Positions 1 through 64,000 of a DNA stretch of 64,000 nt are shown piece by piece. The DNA is from Sitta carolinensis (Eukaryota > Chordata > Aves > Passeriformes > Sittidae). Position numbers and translations under genes: made by a program. Positions within the stretch are counted from its first letter, which is position 1; the number at the start of each line of letters is the position of its first letter. The notes below the pieces were generated by a model. That model was not told the DNA's origin and made no database searches. It was given only the letters and a program-made list of their open reading frames with translations. The stretch is taken from the NCBI GenBank assembly GCA_032173965.1, contig CM063288.1, forward strand, positions 18,263,501-18,327,500. Direction: 5' to 3'.

Positions 1-690
1 GGTTGATAGATATCCAGGGAGTTAATGCTTCTTTCAAGCTGCATTAACTCCTGCAGGAACCCCTTGGCAGCTGGTGCTGTGCAGCTGCAGGGAGCCTATA
101 AGCGTCGGTACAGTTCCCGGGGGGGAATTCTCATCTGTTATCCATGGAGATATTTGTTTCTTCCATGTGGGATGGTCCTCATGCTTTCTGTGCCGATTGT
201 GTTTTGGGTTTGGAAGTTTCTCAAGAGGCAGTTGTGTTTGTCACTAGTCAGCTATCTTTGCAAATGAAAGCCTATTTAGAAAATGCTCTGTTTAGATCCA
301 GGTTCTCTGTTTATTTTGCAAAGTTAGAAATTGGACATGTACCCCTCATGTCCTCTCACATATACTAAGTAAAAACTCAGGGGTTTTGGCATGTAGTGGA
401 TGAGGCTAATTTTTAATCAAAAATACACCAACAGCTTGAAATGAGTGAAGATGATGTAAAAACTGTCCCAGCACCCCACTCCCCAGGTCCGTTTCTATGG
501 TTTTACAGTCATCGTTTCCTATTTAAAAAAGCCCCACAACACACCCGCCCACCCGGAGCAGGGGAATTGGCTGGCTGCAGGCAGTAGGCAGTATGGCTGA
601 CTGATCCAAAACAGACGGTGCACAAATTTAACTGAAGGAGGGATGGTGATCCCCGTTTTTTTTCTCCCCGATGTTAAAGCCTGAATTTGG
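1..690. other. 5' flank, nothing recognised
   Basis: AT-rich to mixed sequence without a convincing gene, repeat or RNA. From family knowledge, SCN3A lies head-to-head with SCN2A in mammals. If this holds here, this flank may belong to the SCN3A 5' region on the minus strand, but nothing in these bases shows it. Confidence 0.4.
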
Positions 691-706
691 TTGCATCGCT
701 GCTCAG

Positions 707-727
707 CTCAGCTCCTGGGACAGCGGG
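707..727 (+). promoter_or_regulatory. candidate RE1 site for the REST/NRSF repressor
   Basis: The two half-sites CTCAGCTCC and GGACAGCG are spaced as in a canonical RE1. By eye, 15 of 21 positions match the usual consensus, including GGACAGCG in full. SCN2A is a classic REST target, so the position at the front of the CpG island makes sense. A second right half-site (CCGCTGTCCC, minus-strand sense) lies at 751-760. Function is inferred. Confidence 0.45.
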
Positions 728-1463
728 GAGGGACCTGGCCCGGCGGGGCTCCGCTGTCCCTCGCTGGTCGCTCTGAAGGGCGGGTTCTCCTCAGCAACCC
801 GTTCCACTTCTGCCTCTCCTGCCGTTATCTGCCCCACACACCTGCTCCTCCCGCCCCTCCGGCTTCGCCCTTGTGTCCGGGCCCGGCCGCAGCCGGGGCC
901 AGCTGTCCCCCCGGAGCAGGCCGTGTGTCAGCGGAGGCTTTGCGGGAGTCTCCGCGGGCGGCGGCGCTCCCCCCGCGCAGCGCGGTGCCGCGGCCGCCGG
1001 ACCGGTTGCTTGGCAACCTCCCCTGGGCGCCGCGCCATTGCGGAGCCCGGCAGCTCCCCGACCGCCTCCCCAGCCGCCTTTTCACTCGGGCTCGTCGCTT
1101 CCAGCGACACCGGGCTGCCCGTCTCCCCTCGCCGTGGCCGCGGGGGGTGCAGCGGCTCAGGGCGGCGGCTCGGCTGCCGCACCTGCGGGGCCGCCGGCGG
1201 GGCGGGCTGGGCGGTGGCGCCCGGCGGGCTCCGCCCGGCCGCCCCAGCCTCACGGCCCTGCCCGCCCGCAGCGCCCCGCTCGCCGCAGCGCCCGCCGCCG
1301 GGGCCGCTCCGCACTGCCGGCTCACTACGGGCGGCTGCAAATGTTCTGCGTGCAAGTGGAGGCTGCTCGCAGCAGCTCATGGAGATCGAGGGCTCGGTCC
1401 GTGGCCCTTTGTGCCTGGCTCCAGGGAAGCTACGCTCGGCTTCCCTGTCGGAGCCTGCCCTGG

Positions 1464-1475
1464 GCTTACGTAAGC
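1464..1475. promoter_or_regulatory. 12-bp palindrome GCTTACGTAAGC (bZIP-like site over a donor-like sequence)
   Basis: Perfect palindrome with the core TTACGTAA, which is the consensus bound by PAR-bZIP, NFIL3 and C/EBP-type factors. The GT at 1470-1471 within it also fits a splice donor (GTAAGC). Either or neither role may be real. Confidence 0.35.
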
Positions 1476-2577
1476 GATAACTGAAAAGGCACAGTCTTAT
1501 TCATAGGTTGTGTTTGCAGCAGAAGACAGTAAGAGTCTATAAAAGTAGAATCACAGAGTACTTCCCACAATAATTTGTTAGTATGCTCAGAATCGTGATT
1601 TATGTTGCTCCTCAAAAACTTCTAGGCAGATGTTTGGGAGATATTAGAATCTCCCATCTACCTGGTGCCTTGTACCCAGAAGGATATAAATTATATATGA
1701 ATTTTCTGTAGCCATGCTGTAGTTAAGATTAATTGGTGATTTAATTCTAAACATCTTTGCATAATGCCCAAACTGGGAATGCTAATTCTGAGTTCTGGTT
1801 TGTCAGGAAAGAAATCACAGCATGTTTTATTAACAGCATAAGTAGTCAGCACATTCTCCTATTCAGGCATCTGGAAATATCTAGCTCATCCCATACATAT
1901 GGCACTCTGTTATCATTACATCTTTGAATTGTATATTCATTCTCCCCACACAAACACACTAAAAATGGATATATCTCTAGCCTGACACTTACACAAGACT
2001 CTGCTTGTGGGGATAGTTTCTCACGATGTGTATGAGGGCAAGGATTTATTTGAAGAAGAGCCCACTGCAGCTAGATAGCTGAAAGGCTGTAAAATTTAAT
2101 CAACTGCATTAGGGATTTGGTGAATATTCTTGCATTGTCTTCTTCTTCTTCACATTGCTGTTTGATTTAGAGACAGTATTTTTCTTTTAGTTGAGGGAAA
2201 CCTGAACTGTTGTTCTGAACCTTTCTTGGATTTAAATCAGCCTTGGTTTTTCCTGTGGTCAAGGAGTGCTGGAGGAGGTCATTACAGTCTGGCAGAAAGT
2301 CTATCTCACTGTGTTAAATAAAAAAGTTAAGAATTGTGTTTTCATCAGGTGAAAAATCCAAATTGTCTAATACTAGAAGGAACGACTTAAGGGCTTCTTA
2401 TCTGGAAAGACAAGTAGCTTTTTTGTTCATGCACTGACATTTGATTGAAAAACCAGCAATTGTTCAAAGGTTATTTCTGATAAAAGAGGAAAATAGATTA
2501 AGTTTTACAAATGCAAGTCATTGCCAATTATTGGTTAACAGTAAATAAAGATAAAAATTAACTATTTTCTATTTTTT

Positions 2578-2617
2578 TTCTACTAATTTCTACTAATTTC
2601 TACTAATTTCTACTAAT
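2578..2617. repeat. tandem repeat, four copies of a 10-bp unit (TTCTACTAAT)
   Basis: Four perfect head-to-tail copies. A simple minisatellite-like tract with no evident function. Confidence 0.9.
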
Positions 2618-5600
2618 GTGTTTTTCATGCCTCTTTGGAGTACATCTTGCCAGATGGGGAGTTTCCTGAAGTAAGTTTTAAAAAGAGTAAGAAAATTTGT
2701 TTGAAAGACCCCCAAACTTTCCCACTATGGATCTTTGTATATCTGTTTTCACATTATATGATCCTTGCTGCATATTTTTCATAAAATGCTGTCCTGATGT
2801 CCACATTGAAAGGAAACGTGATCCTGGTCACCTTCTGATCTTGGAAGAGCAATTCTGAGGGTGCTGTAACTGAATGGTAGCCTAATTTGATCCTTAGATT
2901 TGCTAGCATTTAGGCGTTTCAGTAACCCTTTTTGCCTTTTTATTCTACTTATACCGGGTTCTAAACCAGGTACAGGATCTGTGCCAATATTTGTTGACAA
3001 CAGTTGTTAGAGCCCTGTTTTGCTCCATTGTTCAAGATCTGGAGATCCACTTGTTCATACTATGGAATATACTAAGCCTTTTGAGCTTGCACTTAGGTGA
3101 AGCACTACAGTTTGGAAGACACTGAAGGTAGTCAGCTGGTCCTTTTCACTCCAAAGTGAGAGGACATCTTGAGACATTAAGACTCCAAATTTCTTTTCTT
3201 AAGTGTGATGGATCAACTCTTTGATCTTTCTGAAATCTGCCCAGTTATTTACAGCTTTCAGCCAGACTAGTGAGCTGATCAGGCTGAAATGCAGAGGTGC
3301 AGAAATGCTCAGGCCAACACAGTGGGAAATGAGCAGGGTAAGAGTGGGTGGAAAATGCAGCTGTCCTGTCTGACAGAACTATCTCATATTGGCTTAAGGT
3401 TTCAAGTAACTGCATTTTCAAAGGTGACTTGCTAGTTATACATCCATCTAAAATGTTAGAAAATGTGTAGGAAGCTGTATTTTTATATAGCTCTTCTAAG
3501 AGCCATTTGGAAAGATTTGTTTTGCAGGAACACCTACTGTTCAAAGTGCACAATTCAGTACATCGATATTGTATGAAGGGACCTCTGTATCAGCTGTGGC
3601 TACTGAGCACAGTGTAGCATTGTGTGAAACACACAGACCTCAAGCATAGGAAAACTGATGTTTATTTGCTGTCTAATTTCAGCAGTGTAGCAGTGAAAAC
3701 ATAAATCTTAGCAGAGGTACTGCGCCAGCTCTAAACCTTCCACCTTCCAGCAGGGCAATCCCATGTTATACAATCTTTCATGCAGTTCTGTGGAGTGCTG
3801 ACAGCTTCCTTGAGGCCTGGGGAGAAACATAACAGATGAAGCAGCAGCAAACAATGAGAAACTTACACTTACTAAGACCGTAAAACAGTGAAGGCCTGTT
3901 ACAAGTTTCTTGATTTCCATCCTGATCAGTTTTGCTACAAAACTCATTCTCACCACTGATCTTTTTCTTCCAAGGTCTAGCTTTTCTTAAAGTCCTTGAA
4001 AGACTGTCATGTGTCTAATCTGTTAATTTGCTTTTTTTCGTTGGTAAAAAGTTTTCCAAACAAACCCTCTTGCTGCAGTTTAACACCACAACTTGTTTAT
4101 CCATTTGCTAGATAAAAAGAAAACAAATTCCTTTGCTTCCTTGGAAGAGCTTTTTAGGCATATAAAGACAGTCGTGTCTTCAACTGGTCTTCTCAATGTA
4201 AAATTGAGACAGAAAGAGCTCAAATCTTACATCTCCTTGGAAGTTTTCAAATGTAGGATCTCTTGGATCACGCATTTCCTTGGATGATTTATTTCTGTGG
4301 TGTGAATTTTTTCTATATTGTGTAAGTATAAAATGTACAATTTATATATCTTGAATTCACTTCACTTTTTGAGCCCATTCAGATGTTAGTCAGGACATTT
4401 TAAATTCTAATACCATCCTGTTTATTTGCAGTCCTCCCAGTTTCATGATATCTCAAAGCTAGCAAACATATTTTTCTAGTTACCTAGATCACCATGATAA
4501 ATTTAGTAGTATAGTAAGTATTGTAAGTATCATGGGGGAAAGTGGTGATAGGAATTATTTAGATTCAATGTACTTGATGAAATGGATACTATTTAAAAGA
4601 AAAAGCTCCACTTAGGTCTCTTTTGCTCTTTCAATTAAAACATTATTTCATTTTAGAGCATAAACTTAATGGGTTTGGGTTTTTTTAAGATCAAGGGTCT
4701 TAGAGTAGTATTAACATATTTTGCAAACTACAGCAAGTATCACAGTAACATACACTTTAGTCAAAGTTGCTTGCCACTGTTTTAATTTTGGGACAGATTT
4801 TATTTAAAGTTTAATTTATTGTTTCAGCAGAGAAATGGAAATATGCCAATGTAATTTGCTCCTATCACAAAGTCGTAAGGCATTGTCAAAGACTGAGCAA
4901 GCTATTATACAGAAAGGACTAGATGAGCTTGATGACTGGTGTTACTGGAACGAGATGAAATTCAGAACTATAAATGAAAAGTCATGCAATTAGGGACAAT
5001 CTAATATAGTACAGGGACACACAGCTGGAGAGCAAAACGATTACAGAACCACAGAGTGATGGCAAGTTTCCAGTTGTGCATTTTAATGCTTTGCTTTGCC
5101 ATTGAACAAAGGTAGTTTTTACACATTTCTGAGGAAAAAGTGGTAATCTATTTTCCTTCTAATTTTATTAATCATGATTGTCTGTATATGAGGGCTCCTA
5201 GGATGGTAGGAAAAGACTTGGAGGTTTCTCTTGGCTCTGTCCTGTCAAAAATCATTCACCCTCATGTAGAGTTTCTTTACATAGCAGATGAAACGCTTCT
5301 TCATCTCTACCCTCTCTGTGGGCCTTGTGTTTTACCAGATGATTAAATGACAAGGTCCACTTCAAGCTTTCACCCATGCCACAGTAGAGGGAAGATGGAT
5401 ACCATCAGTGATAAAATTGTTCATTATATGTACTCATGGCTGTAGGTGGGAAGCTAGACAGCAGCTGGAATGACTTATTACCAGAACCGTCATTCTTGTT
5501 TTATGTTTTTGTTTTAGGTAAGTTTTACCATGTTCACACAATAGTTCTTAAACATAGGTGATATTGGATTGGGTTTTCATTGATATTTGCTATTTGATTT

Positions 5601-6714
5601 AAAAATTTTCCCTTTCTAGCTCTAATAATTTTATCTGTTATATTTACTGTAGCTATCGGTAGTATCTAATATATTTTAAGGATTGTTACAAGCTTCTCTA
5701 CATGTATTACTGTTGTCTCCTCTTTAGAAGTATATATATTTCTCTTTTAGACTGCAAAGCTAATGTTGCAGTTCCTGTCTAGTCTGTCTCTCTAAAATAC
5801 TTGTTCATTTTTCCATACAGCCTAGTAAGACTGTAAGACCCAAGCCTCTAAGGCAGGGGGATAAAATGTCCCCTGGCTATTTCCTTTTCGTCTTCTCTTT
5901 TCACTGTCCTTCCTAACACTGTGCATGTAGATTGTATAGCACTGGTGGAAATCAAAATGAGATCTCTGGTAATTTCTGACCCTTACAAAAAGAAACAAAT
6001 AATCAGATGATTTAACTTAATATACTATTAATGAAGCCCTCTTTCCATATTGTGTGAATTAGCCCAGCTTTTCAGGTACTTGATTTAGTGGAACTTTCAT
6101 ACATAAGTAGTTGCCTATTCATACAAATAAATAATCAAAATGCTTTTGTAGTTAGAAGCTCCTCTACTCCTCCTGTGGATCTGTGCTGTCTCACAATCCT
6201 CTTACTTTGAGACTTCAGAACAGCCCCAGGTAAACCATAGTCCTAATTAGAGCCAGCTAGAAGTTTTTATCCAAAGCTTCTTAACCAAAAAAATTGGTTA
6301 CATGGAATTAGCTGTAAACTTTTCATTGATTTCTTTGAATCGTCTGTGAAAATAGAAAACCCCGTTGAATTAAACACTTATCTAAAAAGGCTTTTAACAT
6401 TATTTTAAAATATTGTGTAATGTTTAAATGAATCAAAACCAAATTGATATTTTTAATGTGGCTCAATTATAGCTCTCATTTGGCACGTTTTTTCCTTAGT
6501 TGCTGAAAATTTCAAAAACCTTATTTTGACCAAGTCAAACTCTTCATTCTCTCACCACAATTACAAAATTAAAAAATTATCAGTATTTTCCCCTCTTCAC
6601 TGTCTGTTTTTCAAAGCTACAGTGACATTTCTTATTAATTTCTTCTCTAACATCTCTCACTTTAGACTGACCTTTTGCTTTTTATTACTTTCTGTAAGAG
6701 CCTTAGATGAGAGA

Positions 6715-7362
6715 TGTGGGACCCCAGGTGGCTCTTCAAAAACGTTGTTTATTGCATAGAAGAAGCTACAGCATTCTTGGGTCGTGGGTGCAGAGCCATA
6801 CTATATATATAAGCTATAAGCTGCCAGCTACAGCCTAAAGGCTGCCTGAAGCCACCACTGTTCTGGTTACAATGCATTATATATTTTTCTTTGCTGAGTA
6901 TCTTAATACATAACAACCAATCAGCATCATACACAATACCTTTACTATTACCTATAGCCTATCATAACTACTAATATTACCATATTATGGTAGTAACTAA
7001 CCAATCACATGAGTTAATATGTTACATTTTTGGCTTAAAACTTGTTTTTCTACAGTGGAAAATTCTTCTTACTTGGTAAAAACATGTTTTCTGTTTACCT
7101 ATACATTTTTGAGATTTATCTTTACTTGGTAAAAACATGCTTTTGTTTGTAGTCAATTTATCCTTTGCTCTTAGCCATAAAATCTCTTTCCAGTTCATCT
7201 CAACCTTTGTCCAATAACCACTAGCTCAGTGATCTTTATTTTCAGACATCTTTTGTTCTTCTATATTGAAACTTGCTTTCATTTCTAGAGAACCTTCTGC
7301 TAACCATTCAGATTTATAAAACTTTCCCGTTAAACTTTCATCTTCCCCAACAACTTTCCACA
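6715..7362 (-). mobile_element. probable solo LTR of an endogenous retrovirus
   Basis: Bounded by TGTGG...CCACA ends. Read on the minus strand it has LTR architecture in the right order: ATTGG (inverted CCAAT) boxes, a TATATATA stretch near 6802-6811, AATAAA (complement of 6749-6754), then a short U5-like end. No viral gene remains and no matching target-site duplication was seen, so the ends are approximate. The family was not identified. Confidence 0.5.
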
Positions 7363-8323
7363 CTTTTTTTTTTTTTTTTGTCCTCTTCGTGTCTGAAGGA
7401 AAGGAGACAGCAGAGCATTAATGACTGCCAGAAGATCTGAACTTATAGATACAGTAATGTATCTATACAATGTGTCTTGCTTGAAAAGTTTGGAAGAGAT
7501 TTGTGATGTATGAAAGAAGGTGGGAACGGCAGAAGGTTGGTGGTGAGGTAGGAGAGAGATTAAAAAGTTTTATTGGTGCAGCAGGAGGAAAAATCAGTAA
7601 GGATGGAAAATACAGGGCAATTAGAAGAGCGGAAAGAAGTAGGAAGCTGTTTTGGTGGAGTGGTGCCCGAAGGGGGTGTTTTACTGATTTGCCACAGAGA
7701 GTGGCTTACAGTGCTCCCAACTACCTGCTGCAGCAGGGAGCAAGAATAGATGACTTCTGTACAGGAACTCACTGTTGCAATGAACACTCAAGCGCCCTCC
7801 TTCCCTCCCTCTGCTGGCCTATCCACATTTAGAAAGAATGCACCGTGAACATATAGTATACATTTATTTTAGAATATTTACACAACCTCTAGTTTAAAAT
7901 AATCCAGACTGCTGATAATACAGTTTCAGCAATTGCTTAGGTTGTACTCTGCCTGTGTAACCTCCATTTTTTGATTTCTCTTATTTTGCTATGCCTCCTA
8001 CTTTCTATCTCACCTTCACAGTTTTAACAGCTATGGCCACATCAGCAGTAGCTGTTATGTATTCAAAGAATATCTGAGAATCTTGAGACTTGACTGGTTA
8101 TATAAAATCATATATTTTAGTCCAAGAGTCTCAGTTTAAGCAAGTGTTCAAGCATGCAAAAATTCTTTACCGTTTCTGAGGAGAATTTGTGAGTATGTAT
8201 CAGTACCATCTACTGGCAATAAGAGTTACAGCACTTAGTAGGCTCGGACAGGAAATGCCAGACTTTACTTCAATAACCAGGATCCTTCAACAGGAAGTTA
8301 GGTGTGGTCTCTAACAGGAGAAT

Positions 8324-8329
<6 letters not shown>

Positions 8330-8376
<47 letters not shown>
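8330..8376. repeat. poly(A) run of 47 bases
   Basis: Uninterrupted A tract. Its length suggests a retroposed tail or slippage expansion, but the sequence upstream resembles no known retroposon and no flanking duplication is visible. Confidence 0.9.
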
Positions 8377-8378
<2 letters not shown>

Positions 8379-9941
8379 AAAAGGCATGATGGAATTTTAA
8401 TTGCAGTCTTCCCTGGTGCCATTTCAAACCCACATAACTGCAAGATTCTTCACTGGTAATGAATTTTTAATTGTTTCCTGCAGTAATAAAACAGAATTGT
8501 GCTTTTAAATTTTTTTTCCTTCTGTAATTAGAAATAAAATCTAACAGGATTCTGCTGCAGGACCTCTTTCATTTTCCTAATGAACCCTTCTGCTGCTGGT
8601 AGTCAGTGCAGCTACCAGCAGCAGTTTGGTACAGACCGTCCATGACAGAATGCACCAGGTGCATTTGCCTGCAGTGGAAGAGCATGCTCACAGGGAGACC
8701 TGCAGGAGTTGGGATGTGTGTGGATTGTGTAGGTGTAAGTGACTGTGTGCATATGGTTGAAAAGGAGGAGAAAGCATCATGTTGCAGTTTATTTAACAGC
8801 CTTCAAAAATACTAAATTGTTGCGGCTGTTCTGGAGTATGTGTGCTAAGCAAGACAGTAAAATAGGATCAGGCTGACTGTATTCAAAATGTTGTATCATT
8901 ATAATCTGATAATTGTTTCTGGGTATAATTTTTTTTAGATCATAATTTGTTACTTTATTGCATTTGCTATATTTTTAATGTGCTTACTCAAAAGGACGCC
9001 TGAGAAAAATTCTTGTAGGCTACAGCAGATATCCTTTTAGCGATTTGAGATCACAGTATTTGCATTGAGAATATTTTCCACTTGTTCTTTTTAACTGAAC
9101 TGTCTGGAGACATTAAGATGGTCCTGCTCTTTCGAGTGAAATTCGTGAAATACATATACTATTGATATGATATCACACATAAAAGATCTAAGTGCAGTAT
9201 GTAATGATTAATAATCAGTTTTGTTTAATTCAGCAATTCTTCCAGTGCACAGTGTGTTGCCAGGCAGGGGATCTGAATACAGGTGCTTATGCCTGAACCT
9301 TGTTTCCTGAGCTGGCAGTTCAGCAAAGGCAGCATATTTCAAAGAGAAGGAGCATCTTGTATTGTTTTCAACTGATCCTTCTGGCCTTATGTGGCAATAG
9401 TGGATTCTAAAAGTCATTTCTGGTCCGTATAGCTTGAGGATCAGTCCAAGATGCAGCTTTCAGGATGATAAGGAGCAACACTGTCTGGAGTCTCCCTCCT
9501 CAACACTGAACCAAATACTTCAGAACTGTTGATTCCTAACACTGAATGTAGTGGAAAATATCTCCTACTTTATGCATGAGAGTGATGACATTACGCTTGA
9601 TAAAGGCAAAGATGTTATTGTATTGTATTTGACTTTTATCAGCCTGTAGAATTGACAATCTATTGGTGCAAGCACTAAGTGAATTTTAAATTAAATGTTT
9701 TAAGAATTGATAGCTCTGAGACAATTCTGAGAGGCAAGCTGCAAAGGAAAATGGTTTGTCTTGAAAAAAACCCAAATTTAAACATAAATTTCAGAGCAGC
9801 CTCCTCTTGGATGATAATTGCTGAATTTAAGAAGATGTCCAACACAAAATTCTCTGATGGTATATTCCTTTACATTGTTTGTGGCTGTGTTGCTCTAAAT
9901 TTTTTCTGTGTGTTTTTTTTTTTTTTTTTTAATATTTTTAG

Positions 9942-9994
9942 CACTTTTTCTATGAGAGAGGCTAAACAGTAATTAAGAGGTGCAGGATGAAAAG
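9942..9994 (+). other. SCN2A: 5' UTR part of coding exon 1
   Basis: A long T tract (from about 9913) and TTTTTAG end the upstream intron at 9941, so the exon probably starts at 9942. A weaker alternative acceptor is the CAG at 9967-9969. The leader holds a six-codon upstream ORF (ATG 9952 to TAA 9970-9972) and an out-of-frame ATG at 9987, eight bases before the true start. Confidence 0.7.
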
Positions 9995-63223
<53,229 letters not shown>

Positions 63224-64000
63224 CATAGAACGCTGTTTGTAATAAACTGTTTACAGCCTGAAAAAGTATGTGTTTGTGTCAACAGGACTCCGGTAGGAGG
63301 TACATGCCAAACTGTCAGTTTTTACATATATAGATATATATATAATTATATATATATATATATATATATAAGGTCAGTGCCTATAGCAAGACAGTGACCC
63401 CTCGTCATCAAACTGCAACTCTGTAAAACAGGGTAACATCTTGACAGGAGGTTGTTGTTTTTAGTACCAGCTGACACTGCTGAAGAGATGACAAAATGGC
63501 CAACCAGACTGTAGGGACCAGTTTTAAAAAAAAAGGTGCAAACCTATAAATCTCTGTGTTTAACATAAAACACACAGTACAAAAATTGTATCCACTGTTA
63601 GCATTTCAACAGTCACATTTGCCATATTTTTACAAAAATCAGTGTTGGTGAACTTATCATTTTTTAATTCACAGGTTGTTTACTATTATATGTGACTATT
63701 TTTGTAAATGGGTTTTATGTTGGGGAAGGGGGTATGAGGACCAGGTGTTCTACTCTCGGATTCTCTATAATGTACAGACAGAGGTGATTTGCATGAAGGC
63801 ATGCTGCACTTGTAGTTCATGCATGGGAAAACATGACGCCGCACAAAGCAGCAGTCTGACTACTTCCATGTTTCAGGGTGGCTCTGTATGTTGAGGTGCT
63901 TAATAACAGTATCCATCTAGTATCTCATCCAGACAAATCTTAATGTGCCTGTAAAGTCCCATAGAGTCTACAATAATAGAACAGATGTTTTATTTTTTCA
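63224..64000 (+). other. SCN2A: SCN2A 3' UTR (start; continues beyond the window)
   Basis: No coding potential. Several blocks (for example GTGTCAACAGGACTCC, AAGGTCAGTGCCTATA and ATATGTGACTATTTTTGTAA) resemble mammalian SCN2A 3' UTR as I remember it, so this is probably conserved UTR. An AATAAA lies only 18 bases after the stop (63241-63246) with a GT-rich stretch downstream, but the mammalian UTR is much longer. A (TA)n tract fills about 63328-63370. Confidence 0.8.
63328..63370. repeat. (TA)n microsatellite in the 3' UTR
   Basis: Imperfect then pure TA repeat, self-complementary and likely polymorphic in length. It lies within the transcribed 3' UTR. Confidence 0.9.

Larger units (their letters stand above)
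690..1475 (+). promoter_or_regulatory. SCN2A: CpG island, probable SCN2A promoter and first non-coding exon
   Basis: This is the only strongly GC-rich, CpG-dense stretch in the window, with GC-rich runs through 840-1340, and it sits upstream of the first coding exon on the same strand. Long open frames here in several phases are a by-product of GC richness and show no protein family. A splice-donor-like TAC|GTAAGC occurs at 1470 at the downstream edge, so a non-coding exon could end at 1469. No TATA box is seen inside the island; a TATAAAAG lies just downstream at 1538-1545. The exact transcription start cannot be placed. The island could be shared with a divergent neighbour such as SCN3A. 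Confidence 0.6.
1476..9941 (+). other. SCN2A: putative 5'-UTR intron between CpG island and first coding exon
   Basis: About 8.4 kb with no coding exon. It contains a four-unit 10-bp tandem repeat (2578-2617), a solo LTR on the minus strand (6715-7362), a long A run (8330-8376) and a T run before the acceptor. Further non-coding 5' exons may be hidden here, but I cannot pick them out from sequence alone. The donor end is uncertain. Confidence 0.5.

Noticed and set aside
671..1484. Overlapping long open frames (up to 269 codons) on both strands in the CpG island
   Set aside because: Pro/Ala/Arg/Gly-rich in every frame, with no family motif. Open frames are expected by chance in such GC-rich DNA, and the place fits a promoter.
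1538..1545. TATAAAAG as the SCN2A TATA box
   Set aside because: It lies downstream of the CpG island and of the likely first-exon donor. One chance match in AT-rich sequence is not enough.
7503..7832. 109-codon open frame in the 5'-UTR intron
   Set aside because: No recognisable domain, no splice or promoter context, and a length compatible with chance.
8230..8376. Processed pseudogene or SINE ending in the 47-base A run
   Set aside because: No recognisable upstream sequence and no flanking direct repeat; left as a homopolymer.

Overview
The window is vertebrate nuclear DNA, almost certainly from a bird. It is AT-rich, has intron-split genes, and carries several CR1 LINE fragments whose 3' ends have the typical avian form, plus two ERV-type long terminal repeats. 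It holds one gene, complete in its coding part and on the + strand: SCN2A, the alpha subunit of the voltage-gated sodium channel Nav1.2. Its 26 coding exons (27 counting both copies of exon 5) run from the ATG at 9995 to the TAA at 63223. They splice in frame to about 2007 residues, or about 2018 with the long form of exon 11, against about 2005 for the human protein. I found no frameshift or stop. The choice of SCN2A over SCN1A and SCN3A rests on paralogue-specific stretches: the N terminus [15 protein letters not shown], the II-III loop ([12 protein letters not shown]), LEPEACFTE, and the C terminus ending RESKK.

Layout. 1-690: upstream flank with nothing recognisable. 690-1475: CpG island, the probable SCN2A promoter and first non-coding exon, with a candidate REST/NRSF (RE1) site at 707-727. 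1476-9941: long 5'-UTR intron with a solo LTR and simple repeats. 9942-9994: short 5' UTR with upstream ATGs. 9995-33628: exons 1-13, covering the N terminus, domain I, the I-II loop and the start of domain II. 34450-38840: rest of domain II and most of the II-III loop. 38841-47883: a 9-kb intron. 47884-59751: domain III. 60381-63223: III-IV inactivation gate, domain IV and the C terminus. 63224-64000: start of a 3' UTR that runs off the window.

Splicing is the richest layer. Two mutually exclusive copies of exon 5 encode the same peptide except for Asn/Asp at residue 209 (neonatal and adult forms). Exon 11 has three in-frame donor sites. Both AT-AC introns known in sodium-channel genes are present: intron 2 with textbook U12 signals, and intron 23 with the U2-type ATAAGT donor. 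All channel hallmarks are intact: S4 arginines, the DEKA selectivity residues (about D384, E944, K1424, A1716), the IFM inactivation particle, the ankyrin-G axon-initial-segment motif, the calmodulin IQ motif and a PPSY motif.

I found no previously undescribed system. The items most worth a second look are the splice structures, the RE1 candidate, the overlapping upstream ATG, and an old L2/CR1-type LINE in intron 10 that still shows a reverse-transcriptase motif. Residue numbers below use the 2007-residue short form.
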